10,694 nt of DNA from JABCPE02 sp963518845. Lineage in GTDB: Bacteria > Bacteroidota > Bacteroidia > Flavobacteriales > Weeksellaceae. The notes below the pieces were generated by a model. The model saw nothing but the letters and a program-made list of their open reading frames with translations, had not been told where the DNA came from and did not search any database. The translations under genes were made by a program, and so were the position numbers. Positions 1-7,112 of the stretch are shown here, one piece after another; position 1 is the stretch's first letter, and every line of letters starts with the position of its first letter. The stretch covers positions 1 to 10,694 of the forward strand of contig CAUQKV010000042.1 in NCBI GenBank assembly GCA_963518845.1. Reading direction: 5' to 3'.

Positions 1-2
1 TG

Positions 3-89
3 CAGAAAGGAAGGGATTCGAACCCTCGATACGGTTACCCGTATACCACCTTTCCAGGGTGGCCTCTTCAACCACTCGAGCACCTTTCT
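3..89 (-). tRNA. tRNA-Ser (anticodon GGA)
   Basis: This is a complete class II tRNA that reads UCC/UCU serine codons. The 7-bp acceptor stem (AGAAAGG with CCTTTCT) pairs perfectly and the discriminator base is G. The anticodon stem CCACC/GGTGG closes the 7-base loop CTGGAAA, which gives GGA. A long variable arm (ATACGG/CCGTAT) typical of serine tRNAs follows, then a T arm with TTCGAAT. The CCA end is not encoded; the bases after the discriminator are CA only. It lies downstream of ansA on the same strand but has its own promoter. Confidence 0.97.
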
Positions 90-99
90 ATTAATTCTG

Positions 100-128
100 C
101 AAATGTATAAAATAATTTTTAATTACAA
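100..128 (-). promoter_or_regulatory. Bacteroidota-type promoter of tRNA-Ser
   Basis: On the minus strand TACATTTG (100-107) fits the -7 consensus TAnnTTTG exactly. A TTG at 126-128 lies 18 bases upstream, as expected for the -33 element. The predicted start is a few bases before the tRNA 5' end at 89. The -33 element falls inside the last codons of ansA, so the tRNA can be expressed independently of that operon. Confidence 0.65.
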
Positions 129-1138
129 GACATCTCCCCTCTCAAATTTTTAGAAAACTGCTGGGAAAAACTTCCTGCATACTTAGGATTATCTATCAGA
201 TGCATCGCCTTTGTCAAAGCGCTTTCTATGGTAATATCTCCTCCGCTGATGGCATTGATTTTAGAAAAAACATTGCTATTTTCATACTTCCCTAAACTCA
301 CACCGCCCGATGGACACTGGCTTATGACCACGATATCTATATTTTTATTGCGTATTTTCTGCAAAATTTCCAGTGTTTTGGCATCTCCGAAAATCGTCCC
401 CGAACCAAAAATTTGGATAATTAAAACCCTTACAACATCTATTTTCAGTAAATATTCCAAATCCATCCCTGGGAAAATCCTGCACAAATGCACGCTGGTA
501 CTCAGATGATAGTCCACAGAAAACTTTTCATCCTGCTGAGGGCGGAAGAGATAACTTTCTTTAATGTTCAAAAACACGCCTGATTTACCCAAAATAGGAT
601 AATTAGGGCTTTGGAAGGCATCAAAGTTTTCCGAACTATACTTTATACTTCTGTTTCCGCGCAGGAGCTGATGCTCAAAATACAAAGCCACTTCCTGAAT
701 AACTGCCTCATTTTCTTTATACAAACTCGCATAGTAAAGGCTCGTCAGCAGGTTTTCTTTGGCATCTGTACGCAGGTCACCTATTGGCAACTGAGAACCT
801 GTCAAAATCACTGGTTTGCGCAGTCCTTTCAGCATAAAACTCAGTGCCGAAGAGGTGTAAGCCATCGTATCTGTGCCATGCAGAATAAGAAATCCATCGT
901 ATTTTTCATAATCTGCCTCTATCACTTCTGCTATCGCCCTCCATTTTTCAGGGCCGATGTCCGAGCTGTCCAATGGCGGCGAAAACGAATGAATGTAAGT
1001 ATCACAATCCAGTAGCTTGATTTCGGGTAATTTATCAAAAATCAAATCAAAATCAAAGGGTTTAAGACTTCCCGTATTGTAGTCTTTTTCCATTCCGATG
1101 GTGCCGCCTGTGTAGATAATCAGAACTTTTCTTTTCAT
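119..1138 (-). CDS. ansA: Type I L-asparaginase
   Basis: This cytoplasmic enzyme hydrolyses L-asparagine to aspartate and ammonia. Its 339 residues match the usual family length of about 340. The N-terminal motif YTGGTIGM (residues 9-16) carries the expected nucleophilic threonine (T13). The second active-site motif HGTDTMAYTSSAL starts at residue 87, with the T89-D90 pair, and LTGSQLPIGDLRTDAKEN (112-129) supplies the conserved lysine region. There is no signal peptide, consistent with type I rather than the periplasmic type II. The ATG start lies 3 bases after the stop of the 106-residue gene upstream, so the two are very probably cotranscribed. The protein has a strongly Flavobacteriia character and is the best taxonomic marker in the window. 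It is a housekeeping gene at the edge of the accessory array. Confidence 0.94.
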   Translation of the reverse strand: MKRKVLIIYTGGTIGMEKDYNTGSLKPFDFDLIFDKLPEIKLLDCDTYIHSFSPPLDSSDIGPEKWRAIAEVIEADYEKYDGFLILHGTDTMAYTSSALSFMLKGLRKPVILTGSQLPIGDLRTDAKENLLTSLYYASLYKENEAVIQEVALYFEHQLLRGNRSIKYSSENFDAFQSPNYPILGKSGVFLNIKESYLFRPQQDEKFSVDYHLSTSVHLCRIFPGMDLEYLLKIDVVRVLIIQIFGSGTIFGDAKTLEILQKIRNKNIDIVVISQCPSGGVSLGKYENSNVFSKINAISGGDITIESALTKAMHLIDNPKYAGSFSQQFSKNLRGEMSCN

Positions 1139-1141
1139 GGG

Positions 1142-1462
1142 TTAAATTTTGTCAAAAATAACGGAATTTAAATTCAAAACAAACTCCTCCAAATTCTTTT
1201 TCCACATTTTAGGATTATTTTTAGAAAAATATAGTGATATAGAGGGCTTTTCAGACACAAAACAAGCATAGCTCTTTTCCATTGGTAAAACTTTCAAATC
1301 ATCCATTCCTTCAAAACCCAAAGTAAGCGATTTATTCGGTTCATAAAGCTGATTGATCACCCAATATCCCGATATATCCAGCTCGTTTCCTTCCAGCTCC
1401 TCTGAAATAACCCAATTATGTTCGCTTAATTTCCTTCTTAAATCTTCTATATGGCTGTTCAT
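1142..1462 (-). CDS. Hypothetical protein, small acidic alpha/beta type
   Basis: I do not recognise the family. The 106-residue soluble protein starts with a charged helix (residues 2-16), continues with several probable beta strands (GYWVINQLY, KSLTLGFEG, SYACFVS, SISLYFS) and ends with a helix (KMWKKNLEEFVLNL). It has no signal peptide, membrane segment or evident metal-binding motif. Its ATG overlaps the stop codon of the ankyrin gene upstream as TAATG, which favours translational coupling, and its stop is 3 bases from the ansA start. Pairing with an ankyrin protein and the general fold would fit an immunity-type protein, but that is inference only. Confidence 0.75.
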   Translation of the reverse strand: MNSHIEDLRRKLSEHNWVISEELEGNELDISGYWVINQLYEPNKSLTLGFEGMDDLKVLPMEKSYACFVSEKPSISLYFSKNNPKMWKKNLEEFVLNLNSVIFDKI

Positions 1463-1863
1463 TATCTTTTTAGCAGACTCATTATCTCTTTGGATTTATT
1501 CTTATCGTGGTATTCTTCTGTGGCATAGTGTTTTGCATCATACCCAAAGTCATTTTTCACACTTATTTCAGCGCCATTTTCTAAAAGAATTTCAATAATA
1601 TCAAGATTCCCAAGAATACAGGCGTTTTGGATGGGAGTGAAATTCAGTTCTCCCTGCTGATTTACATCTGCTCCGTTTTTTATCAACAAAATAACATCTT
1701 CCTTAGACTGAGAATTAACTGCCAAGTTTAACAGCGTTTCCCCCATCGTGCCTAAATCATGGACGGAAGTAATGGGACTACAATCCAAAAAACTAGGAAA
1801 ATCCTGATATTTCGAAAAAAGTTTTGTCAAAAATTCATCCATTTGCTCCAAATAATTTTTCAC
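1462..1863 (-). CDS. Small ankyrin-repeat protein
   Basis: The 133-residue protein carries about three ankyrin repeats after a helical N-terminus. Repeat 1 is at about residues 40-72 (GETLLNLAV ... LIKNGADVNQ), repeat 2 at about 74-105 (FTPIQNACILGNLDIIEILLENGAEI), and a degenerate third (GYDAKHYATEEYHDKNKSKEIMSLL) ends the protein. Ankyrin repeats bind proteins, and short bacterial ankyrin proteins are often found among toxin-immunity genes; that role here is inferred. The chosen start is GTG at 1863, since no in-frame ATG lies upstream; ATG at 1842 (residue 8) is an alternative. Its stop overlaps the next gene's start, making ankyrin, unknown and ansA one likely operon. An AT-rich hairpin lies just upstream of the start. 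Confidence 0.85.
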   Translation of the reverse strand: MKNYLEQMDEFLTKLFSKYQDFPSFLDCSPITSVHDLGTMGETLLNLAVNSQSKEDVILLIKNGADVNQQGELNFTPIQNACILGNLDIIEILLENGAEISVKNDFGYDAKHYATEEYHDKNKSKEIMSLLKR

Positions 1864-1893
1864 TTATAAAATCACTTAATTTCATAAGTTTTT
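1862..1893. other. AT-rich inverted repeat between TerD-like gene and ankyrin gene
   Basis: ACTTATaAAAT at 1862-1872 pairs with ATTTcATAAGT at 1879-1889, giving ten pairs around one mismatch, and is followed by TTTTT on the plus strand. The T run is on the wrong side for terminating the minus-strand gene that ends at 1907. It may be a weak plus-strand terminator or simply an AT-rich palindrome. Confidence 0.3.
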
Positions 1894-1906
1894 AGTTCAA
1901 TTCAAA

Positions 1907-4225
1907 CTAATTTAAAAGTAGGCTATTTATATTCTCTGGCTTTCTCGCCCACTCCACATTATACACAAAATCAGCATCTTCCAGAGTTTTCACTTCTTCC
2001 AAAGACTGGGCTTTTGCTTTTATTTTTAATATTTCTCCCACAGAAATTTTTGCTGAAAGTTTTTTGAATAAAGTCTCTACATCCTCGAAACAAAGGCTCC
2101 ATATCGTCTGCCCTACAAACGGCTGTTCCAGCCAGATGATTTTGTGCTCCGATATATCCAAAACTCCGAAAACCAAGCCTTTTTGTAAAGGCTGAGAAAT
2201 GCGTATCTGATGAATCACACACGATGGATCATAGGCCACTCCGCTTCGTTCAGAGACTTTCATTTTATGTTTTGAATCCATCCAGCCCACCACCAAATTA
2301 GGCGTGATACTTCCCAAACTATACGCATTACAAGTAAACACCACATATTTCCCGCCCGCCTTTTGTAAAGCATTGATATCCACATCTATATATTCCGCTG
2401 TACCGATTTTATTAGGAATAGAACGAATATCTCCACTATGTTTACAGCCTAATAGACTGAGATTAGAATAGTTACACACATCTCGCTCGTTCTCATAAAT
2501 AATACTGCACGACAAATCCATATCCATATGCTGGGCTGGAAGATCTTTTCCCCATTGCATAAAAAGCCTTATTTTATTACCTTCTAATGGAAATGTTTCC
2601 CCCATCAAAGTTGGATTAAAATCCTGTAAATTTTGGCTTCTGTCTCCTATGGGAAGCGGAATTTCGTAGAGTTTTGGGTCAATGTATATATTTTTAAATC
2701 CTGCTTCGGACTGAGAAAATCTTCTCTCTATCTCTTTCAAAGTAAAATCCTTGATATAATATTGAAAATCAACCAATTCAGCATCCGAATACAAACTCAA
2801 AAATTTATTCGCTGGAATACTTTTTCTCGTTCCTATTGCTGTTTTTACACTGCGCTGCGCTTCCCTGTCAAAATAAATTTCCACAAAAGAATTCAGGGTA
2901 AGTAAAAACTTCATAGGAACTTCCGAGGAAACCTTCTCAAAGGTCTGCAAAGTTTCTTCTGCACCAAACCAAAGCATATTGGAAAACAATGACCTCGCAA
3001 ACAAACTCGGTTTCTGCTGTAAAAGCGCAAAAGTCCTTTCTGCATCGCTTTTTGAACGGAAATAATCTACTTTCCCCTGCCAGACTTCATAAGCTTGATT
3101 ATAAAAAACATCCAAAACGGCTTTCAACTTATCAAAGCCTTTCTTTCTGCTGTATTCAGCCAAACGAAGCGCTCGGATAAAACGAACCCACATCTGGCGG
3201 TTAGGATGCATCTGTTCAGCTATTTTTTCTACCGAAAGAGGCAATTGGTTTAGCCAAACAGCCACCATTTTTGCTTCTTTACGGGAATATTTCAGTTTTA
3301 GTTGTTCTTTACCGACAATTTTAGCAAAAACACTCAAATCATTCTGTCTTTGGATATGTTTATGATTTTGCTCTATATTTTTAACGATTATTTTGGGTTT
3401 GATAATTTGTAAAAATCCTGTTTTCTTGTACCATAAATACCGTAAAATATCAGTCGGACTGCGGAAATACACGCCTGCATCCTGCTCTCTTCCCTGCGAA
3501 ATAAGTTCATCCACTACAAGAATCAGCGTTTCTTTAATTCCTACAACTACTTCATTTTCAAGTTTATAATATTTTAAAAGTAATTTAAGTGAATCTGTCT
3601 GTGTGGCATCCAGCGGAACTTTAGAAACGAGCAGACTCTCCAAAAGAGCCTTCATTTCTTTTTCTGTCCAAAGGTCGATGACTTTGAGCTTACTTCCTTG
3701 ATTTTCAAGCTTTAATTTATCAAAAATAAAAGGCGTTCCGCAGAATGGACAGCCGTTATAGCGGTTCATGGGAAATGTCCCATCAGGAATGATATGTCCG
3801 CAGTCCAGCTTTACAGCGGCATACCCATAATCATAATAAACTTGGTCATAATAGTGTCTTATGGTTTCTTTATTAGGAAGTTCTCCTATTTCTTCATTAA
3901 ACCAAGCCGTTATCCAGTGGTCATAGACGGTCTCTCCTGTGGGAATTTCCCAATTTTTCACCAAAGGAGTCCAGTTTAGTTTTGTTCCTAAAATTTCCTC
4001 AAAATGAGATTTTATCCCTTCTTTAAAGGCAGAAGTGGTGTGATTTATGGCGTGTAATAATGGCTCTGTGACCACAAAACCATGCTTACGAAGCGTATCA
4101 ATGAGGCGAAGCGTTTCGCCTGTCAGTTTAGTAAAACTGGTGTTTGCATTAGGAATATAGACAGCATTCTGGCGAAGCGCTATTTTCTGTAAATCACTGA
4201 TAATATGAGCGTTATTAACATCCAT
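1907..4225 (-). CDS. Zinc-motif (RING-like) and TerD-like domain protein, MXAN_6230/SCO0854-like
   Basis: The 772-residue soluble protein has three visible parts. Near the N-terminus, C142-G-H144 followed by C159-P-F-C162 makes a short treble-clef or RING-like zinc site set in the LDCGH ... NGCPFCGTPF context. A long helical, basic region follows (about 190-510). Residues about 550-710 look like a TerD fold: a strand leading to LFMQWG, then DMDLSCSIIY, the signature HSGD (596-599), EYIDVDINAL, and FTCNAYSLG. TerD-family proteins belong to Ca2+-binding, stress- or phage-related Ter systems, and the architecture resembles the described MXAN_6230/SCO0854 RING family. The exact biochemical role is unknown. 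Four zinc ligands are seen rather than the eight of a classical RING, so ubiquitin-ligase-like activity should not be assumed. No other ter gene is nearby. The ATG at 4225 has an A-rich upstream region without a clear Shine-Dalgarno sequence. Confidence 0.8.
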   Translation of the reverse strand: MDVNNAHIISDLQKIALRQNAVYIPNANTSFTKLTGETLRLIDTLRKHGFVVTEPLLHAINHTTSAFKEGIKSHFEEILGTKLNWTPLVKNWEIPTGETVYDHWITAWFNEEIGELPNKETIRHYYDQVYYDYGYAAVKLDCGHIIPDGTFPMNRYNGCPFCGTPFIFDKLKLENQGSKLKVIDLWTEKEMKALLESLLVSKVPLDATQTDSLKLLLKYYKLENEVVVGIKETLILVVDELISQGREQDAGVYFRSPTDILRYLWYKKTGFLQIIKPKIIVKNIEQNHKHIQRQNDLSVFAKIVGKEQLKLKYSRKEAKMVAVWLNQLPLSVEKIAEQMHPNRQMWVRFIRALRLAEYSRKKGFDKLKAVLDVFYNQAYEVWQGKVDYFRSKSDAERTFALLQQKPSLFARSLFSNMLWFGAEETLQTFEKVSSEVPMKFLLTLNSFVEIYFDREAQRSVKTAIGTRKSIPANKFLSLYSDAELVDFQYYIKDFTLKEIERRFSQSEAGFKNIYIDPKLYEIPLPIGDRSQNLQDFNPTLMGETFPLEGNKIRLFMQWGKDLPAQHMDMDLSCSIIYENERDVCNYSNLSLLGCKHSGDIRSIPNKIGTAEYIDVDINALQKAGGKYVVFTCNAYSLGSITPNLVVGWMDSKHKMKVSERSGVAYDPSCVIHQIRISQPLQKGLVFGVLDISEHKIIWLEQPFVGQTIWSLCFEDVETLFKKLSAKISVGEILKIKAKAQSLEEVKTLEDADFVYNVEWARKPENINSLLLN

Positions 4226-4270
4226 TTTTTTACATTTATTTTAAATTTCCCAAATATGAACAAAATAAAA

Positions 4271-4332
4271 GCAAGGTAATTGCATAAGTAAATCAACCTA
4301 AATGAAAAGAAGTAACTCATGCTTGACCTTGC
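4271..4332. repeat. Imperfect inverted repeat upstream of TerD-like gene
   Basis: GCAAGGT at 4271-4277 is matched by ACCTTGC at 4326-4332. The similarity continues inward with GCAT (4282-4285) against ATGC (4319-4322), leaving a central stretch of about 33 bases. Flanking AAAATAAAA and TTATTCTTT are also partly complementary. It could be an RNA hairpin in the 5' leader of the TerD-like mRNA, a terminator for decayed genes upstream, or the two ends of a small degenerate element. No poly-T tract follows it on the minus strand. Confidence 0.4.
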
Positions 4333-4470
4333 TTATTCTTTATGAAAAATCCCACTACGAAGATAGTAATTTTTTTCTATTTGTGAAGAATATTTTATAC
4401 ACAATTATTTCCTAATGAAATTATAAAACTGGTCACACAATTCAAGGTTATTTTTCATTATTCTTTTCGC

Positions 4471-4578
4471 TCATATTTTAGATAAATTTTTAATATTCAA
4501 TAAAATATATTCATTTTTATTTAAAGTATAACAAAAAATATCTAAAAAATCTATATTTATGTTAATAAATTTCATCAT
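4471..4578 (-). pseudogene. Barstar-family immunity gene remnant (internal deletion, early stop)
   Basis: This is a decayed paralogue of the barstar gene at 8469-8828. It begins with the same MMKFINI start, reads in the same frame to about residue 15, then jumps in frame to the equivalent of residue 68 (YTLNKNEYILLNIKNL against YSLNKDECILLNIKNL). Offsets of the matching bases (4250 before and 4097 after the junction) give a deletion of exactly 153 bp, or 51 codons. A TGA stop comes just after the shared segment, leaving 35 codons, and the C-terminal third is absent. The lost part contains the barnase-binding segment, so the product cannot be a working inhibitor. About 24 bases upstream of the start are also shared, then the two copies diverge. 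Confidence 0.85.
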
Positions 4579-4646
4579 TACTAATCAACCAAATGTTTCA
4601 GGTAGCTTTGAGTAGATGTTGGATTTATCAACTCAACCTACTTTAA

Positions 4647-5318
4647 CTAAGCGTCTTTCAATAAATCTTGTGGCTTTAATACAGTTTCCCCTGAAATATG
4701 TTTTTTTAATAGTTTTACAAGCTGGGTGTAGGTTTTTTTGTAAAAATCATTTTTTGTTTTTTGTAAAAATTTTTCATATTTTCCGATAATGAAAGAAATT
4801 TGTTCTTTATCGAACGAATTAATTTCATTATTGAGCATAATAGAAAATTCCCAAAATGACTCATTAGCAGGAGGTAGATCTAAAAGAGAGACTGCATAAT
4901 CAAACCAATCAGGCTCTTTTTTTAATAATTCACGATAAGATCCTATTAAATCTAGAGCTACACGTCGCCGAATTTTTTTGCTCTCATGATTCCTGAACTT
5001 ACTTAAATAATCAAAACATAAAAGCTTGCGCTTTTCTTGAGTGGATAAAAAACCAAATTCGCCTAATGCACGCAAACAATGCCATAAAATTTTTTCATCA
5101 TCTGCATATTTGTCGCCGAACACCATGGCTAATTTTAAACTATCTATATTCTCCGTGAATTCAGACGGCATACGGTGATAGCAGGCTATTTTAGACATTG
5201 TATCAGCTGTATCCAATGGCGTAGAGTCTGTCTCTTTATCGTTTAAAAAGGCGGTTAGATAGTCTAACAACTTCTGGAATTGCTTGGGTTTTCCTAATTC
5301 TCTGCTGATATATTTCAT
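4647..5318 (-). CDS. Helical HEAT-like protein, putative immunity protein
   Basis: The 223-residue protein is predicted almost wholly helical, with repeated helix pairs resembling HEAT or ARM repeats, for example DDEKILWHCLRALGEF (about 76-91) and ESKKIRRRVALDLIGSYREL (about 115-134). It has no signal peptide, transmembrane segment or catalytic motif. Small HEAT-like proteins are common among immunity factors and scaffold proteins. I do not recognise a named family. It is the last intact gene of the array in transcription order. The spacer upstream carries the second trailer type shared with the 5991-6033 spacer. The ATG start lies in an A-rich context with no strong ribosome-binding site. 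Confidence 0.75.
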   Translation of the reverse strand: MKYISRELGKPKQFQKLLDYLTAFLNDKETDSTPLDTADTMSKIACYHRMPSEFTENIDSLKLAMVFGDKYADDEKILWHCLRALGEFGFLSTQEKRKLLCFDYLSKFRNHESKKIRRRVALDLIGSYRELLKKEPDWFDYAVSLLDLPPANESFWEFSIMLNNEINSFDKEQISFIIGKYEKFLQKTKNDFYKKTYTQLVKLLKKHISGETVLKPQDLLKDA

Positions 5319-5346
5319 AGTGTTGTCTTTGGTTTGGTTACAATTT

Positions 5347-5391
5347 TGTTTGAGGTTTTTCTTTTACAAAAGCCCACCCTTGCTACAGTTG
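5347..5391 (-). repeat. Second-type trailer, copy A
   Basis: This spacer starts directly after the stop of the DUF4303-like gene and is similar to the spacer after the SMI1/KNR4 gene at 5991-6033. The shared core on the plus strand is a TTTGTT-G block followed by TTTTTCTTTTACA, then a looser GCC-AC-TT-CTAC pattern. Function is unknown; it may be a recombination flank. Confidence 0.45.
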
Positions 5392-5958
5392 CTATTCAAA
5401 AGGATTATATTGACCAAGATTTTTTCCCCAATCTAAATCAATGAATCTATCTTTAAATGTTTCATATACAGTTTGGGAATTAATTCTATATGCAGAATAA
5501 TTCTGTATTTCCTCTAATTTAGATATATCTGTGAAAGAAATGAACACTGGAATATTTTTATTAATTCCAATGGTTTCCATTTTTGATTTTACATTAATAA
5601 GCGATGATATACATATATCAAACATGGCTTTTCTATATTTATTAAAATCACTTTTATCCATATCTTCATAGTGGTTTAATTTTTTATTAAATTCTTTTAA
5701 CTCACTATTTTCTAGATTGTAGCTTAAATTCTCCCATTCATTTGGAGACCATTTATAATATAAATAATCATCATTATTTGTTACGCTATTTTTAGATATT
5801 AATTTATCTAAATCTTCTAAATTTGACAATGCTAAAATAAAATTACTCATTTCATCATTACATACAAGAGAGATGGCGTAAGGCTCATTTCTATTTAAAA
5901 CCATTTTACTTAAATCGGTAAAAATAGCATCGCTCAATATATTGACTATATTTTCCAT
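5392..5958 (-). CDS. DUF4303-like protein, putative immunity protein
   Basis: I assign this to the DUF4303 family on its pattern: an N-terminal helix, PYAISLVCND, then YLYYKWSPNEWENLSY (the family's typical Y-x-K-W-S-x-x-E-W), a helix ending in FDICISSLINV, and a late NIPVFISFTDIS segment. The molecular function of DUF4303 is not established, but members often sit among toxin-immunity genes. I chose the ATG at 5958, giving 188 residues, because AAGGA lies at a good distance before it; the ATG at 5982 would add eight residues. It is followed by the second-type trailer and then the helical gene at 4647. It is very AT-rich, as are its neighbours. Confidence 0.75.
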   Translation of the reverse strand: MENIVNILSDAIFTDLSKMVLNRNEPYAISLVCNDEMSNFILALSNLEDLDKLISKNSVTNNDDYLYYKWSPNEWENLSYNLENSELKEFNKKLNHYEDMDKSDFNKYRKAMFDICISSLINVKSKMETIGINKNIPVFISFTDISKLEEIQNYSAYRINSQTVYETFKDRFIDLDWGKNLGQYNPFE

Positions 5959-5990
5959 AATAATTTCCTTAACCAAAAACATTTTCCCTA

Positions 5991-6033
5991 TTTGTTGTAG
6001 AGTTTTTTCTTTTACACCTGCCTACTATTACTA
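5991..6033 (-). repeat. Second-type trailer, copy B
   Basis: This copy shares with 5347-5391 the TTTGTT-G block and TTTTTCTTTTACA core on the plus strand. It includes the stop codon of the SMI1/KNR4 gene (6031-6033), so the shared segment begins at the gene boundary, as with the larger trailers further right. Confidence 0.45.
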
Positions 6034-6498
6034 CAAATAGTTAGAATAATTTTTAGAAATTTCTATTTTCAAAAAATCTAAAAAATTTTCTGCATATAAA
6101 TCATGTTCTCCTGTAGATAAATCAAAGCAATAAACTTCTTCACTTGCCTTATTATCTATGATTTTAAAATAAAAAAATCCTATATCATTAGCTTCTAAGA
6201 AGAAAAGTTTGTCATGATTATTTTTATCATAATTAACATTCCAGCTATAAGTATAGAAAATATCCTGATCTGCATCATCTCTATACTCAGGCGGAAATAC
6301 TGTTTTAGTGGATTCTCCCCATAATGTTATAAAATCGTAATTTTTAATAAACCATCGATAGTATTCTGGCAGTTTCAGATTAAATTCTGACTCTCCAGCT
6401 TCAATCCAACTTTCATCGATTGAAGTATTCCGATTACATATTGAATTTGGCAACTTATCAAGAATTTCTGTTATTTGCTCAATTAATTTAGTCTCCAT
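6031..6498 (-). CDS. SMI1/KNR4 (SUKH) family immunity protein
   Basis: The 155-residue protein has the order of motifs typical of the SUKH superfamily. An N-terminal helix is followed by IEAGESEFNLKLPEYYRWFIKNYD (about 32-55, with the hallmark E-x-x-L/F-x-x-x-LP-x-x-Y), then a W-G-E-containing strand. The second half has FFLEANDIGFFYFK and EEVYCFDLSTGEHDLYAENFLDFLK, the usual terminal sheet and helix. SUKH proteins are widespread immunity proteins that bind and neutralise toxin domains, often nucleases. There is no secretion signal, so it acts in the cytoplasm. No cognate toxin is adjacent. A second, partial SUKH-like gene lies at the right edge of the window. Confidence 0.87.
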   Translation of the reverse strand: METKLIEQITEILDKLPNSICNRNTSIDESWIEAGESEFNLKLPEYYRWFIKNYDFITLWGESTKTVFPPEYRDDADQDIFYTYSWNVNYDKNNHDKLFFLEANDIGFFYFKIIDNKASEEVYCFDLSTGEHDLYAENFLDFLKIEISKNYSNYL

Positions 6499-6577
6499 AA
6501 AATTTCTAGTTTTTACATTATTTTAAAGGCGGGAATCAGATTATGGCTGCCCGTTCAGCTTGTCAATTTCTACTATT

Positions 6578-7042
6578 TTAGCCAAAGTCGATTCCATGCT
6601 TTTTCAAGGCATCCAAATAAACATTTGCGCCCTTATCTCGTTTAATATAAAGAAGTCGTAACAAAGCAGAAATAAAATCTTCCCGTTTATCATCTTCTTG
6701 CTCTTCAAGTAGAATTTTTTCATAGATTTTTTCAAATTCACTTGAATTTAGTTCAAAAAATATAAGGTTTTGCGCTATGTGAGATAACACCATTTCATCT
6801 AGTTCATTGTTTAGCAACATTTTATTAAGAAAAAACTCTTTTATTTCATTAGATTTTTGTCCATGTGTCGCTATAAATTTAATTATTTCTACTTGAAGAA
6901 ATTCATCTTCTTCATTATCAAATTCATTCAATAGGAATTTAATGAATTCATTACTTGGATTATTATCATAATCAGACAAAAAATCCATCTTTTCATCTTC
7001 ATTTTCGCATTTTTTATACGAGATAATATCTTTTTCTAACAT
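6578..7042 (-). CDS. Acidic HEAT-like protein, putative immunity protein
   Basis: The 154-residue protein is acidic and helical. It consists of about four helix pairs: SNEFIKFLLNEFDNEEDEF (about 30-48), LQVEIIKFIATHG (about 49-61), LDEMVLSHIAQNLIFFE (about 81-97) and REDFISALLRLLYI (about 120-133). This resembles short HEAT-like solenoids used as immunity or adaptor proteins. The cluster of Asp and Glu residues could mimic nucleic acid or face a basic toxin, which is speculative. A copy of the ~35-bp leader repeat lies directly upstream (7069-7106). I do not recognise a named family. Confidence 0.72.
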   Translation of the reverse strand: MLEKDIISYKKCENEDEKMDFLSDYDNNPSNEFIKFLLNEFDNEEDEFLQVEIIKFIATHGQKSNEIKEFFLNKMLLNNELDEMVLSHIAQNLIFFELNSSEFEKIYEKILLEEQEDDKREDFISALLRLLYIKRDKGANVYLDALKKHGIDFG

Positions 7043-7068
7043 AATTCATTACATTTTTTTGAGTTTTC

Positions 7069-7106
7069 CAATAGCTTTATTTCTAATTTATAGGTCAAAT
7101 TCATTT
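7069..7106 (-). repeat. Leader repeat, copy 1
   Basis: On the plus strand this reads as TTTTCCAATAGYTTTRTTTC followed by a ATTTATrGGTyAAA block, and matches 8863-8903 at most positions. It lies between the stop of the gene at 7113 and the start of the gene at 7042. Shared leaders upstream of unrelated genes suggest recombination flanks or a common expression signal. Confidence 0.6.
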
Positions 7107-7112
7107 CATATT

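Larger units (their letters stand above)
4226..4646. other. Gene-free spacer with barstar remnant and inverted repeat
   Basis: This 421-bp, very AT-rich stretch has no intact gene. It contains the barstar remnant (4471-4578) and the inverted repeat around 4271-4332, listed separately. A 17-codon minus-strand frame beginning MKNNLELCDQ directly follows the remnant and ends in a stop near 4400; it may be the beginning of a lost gene. TATCTTCG (minus, 4358-4365) is one base from the -7 consensus TAnnTTTG but lacks a -33 TTG, so it is only a weak promoter candidate for the TerD-like gene. Confidence 0.6.

Noticed and set aside
3..89. tRNA-Ser as attachment site of an integrated island
   Set aside because: I found no second copy of the tRNA 3' end and no integrase in the window, and ansA separates the tRNA from the array. 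The far end of an island would lie outside this sequence.
228..1015. Plus-strand frames opposite ansA
   Set aside because: They lie wholly within the strongly supported asparaginase gene and encode low-complexity sequence without domain patterns.
1862..1893. Terminator for the TerD-like gene
   Set aside because: The T run follows the hairpin on the plus strand, while the gene is on the minus strand; the stem is also almost all A and T.
1353..3979. Plus-strand frames opposite the small genes and the TerD-like gene, and a minus-strand frame at 1971-2222
   Set aside because: All are shadows of well-supported coding sequence, with no motifs or initiation signals of their own.
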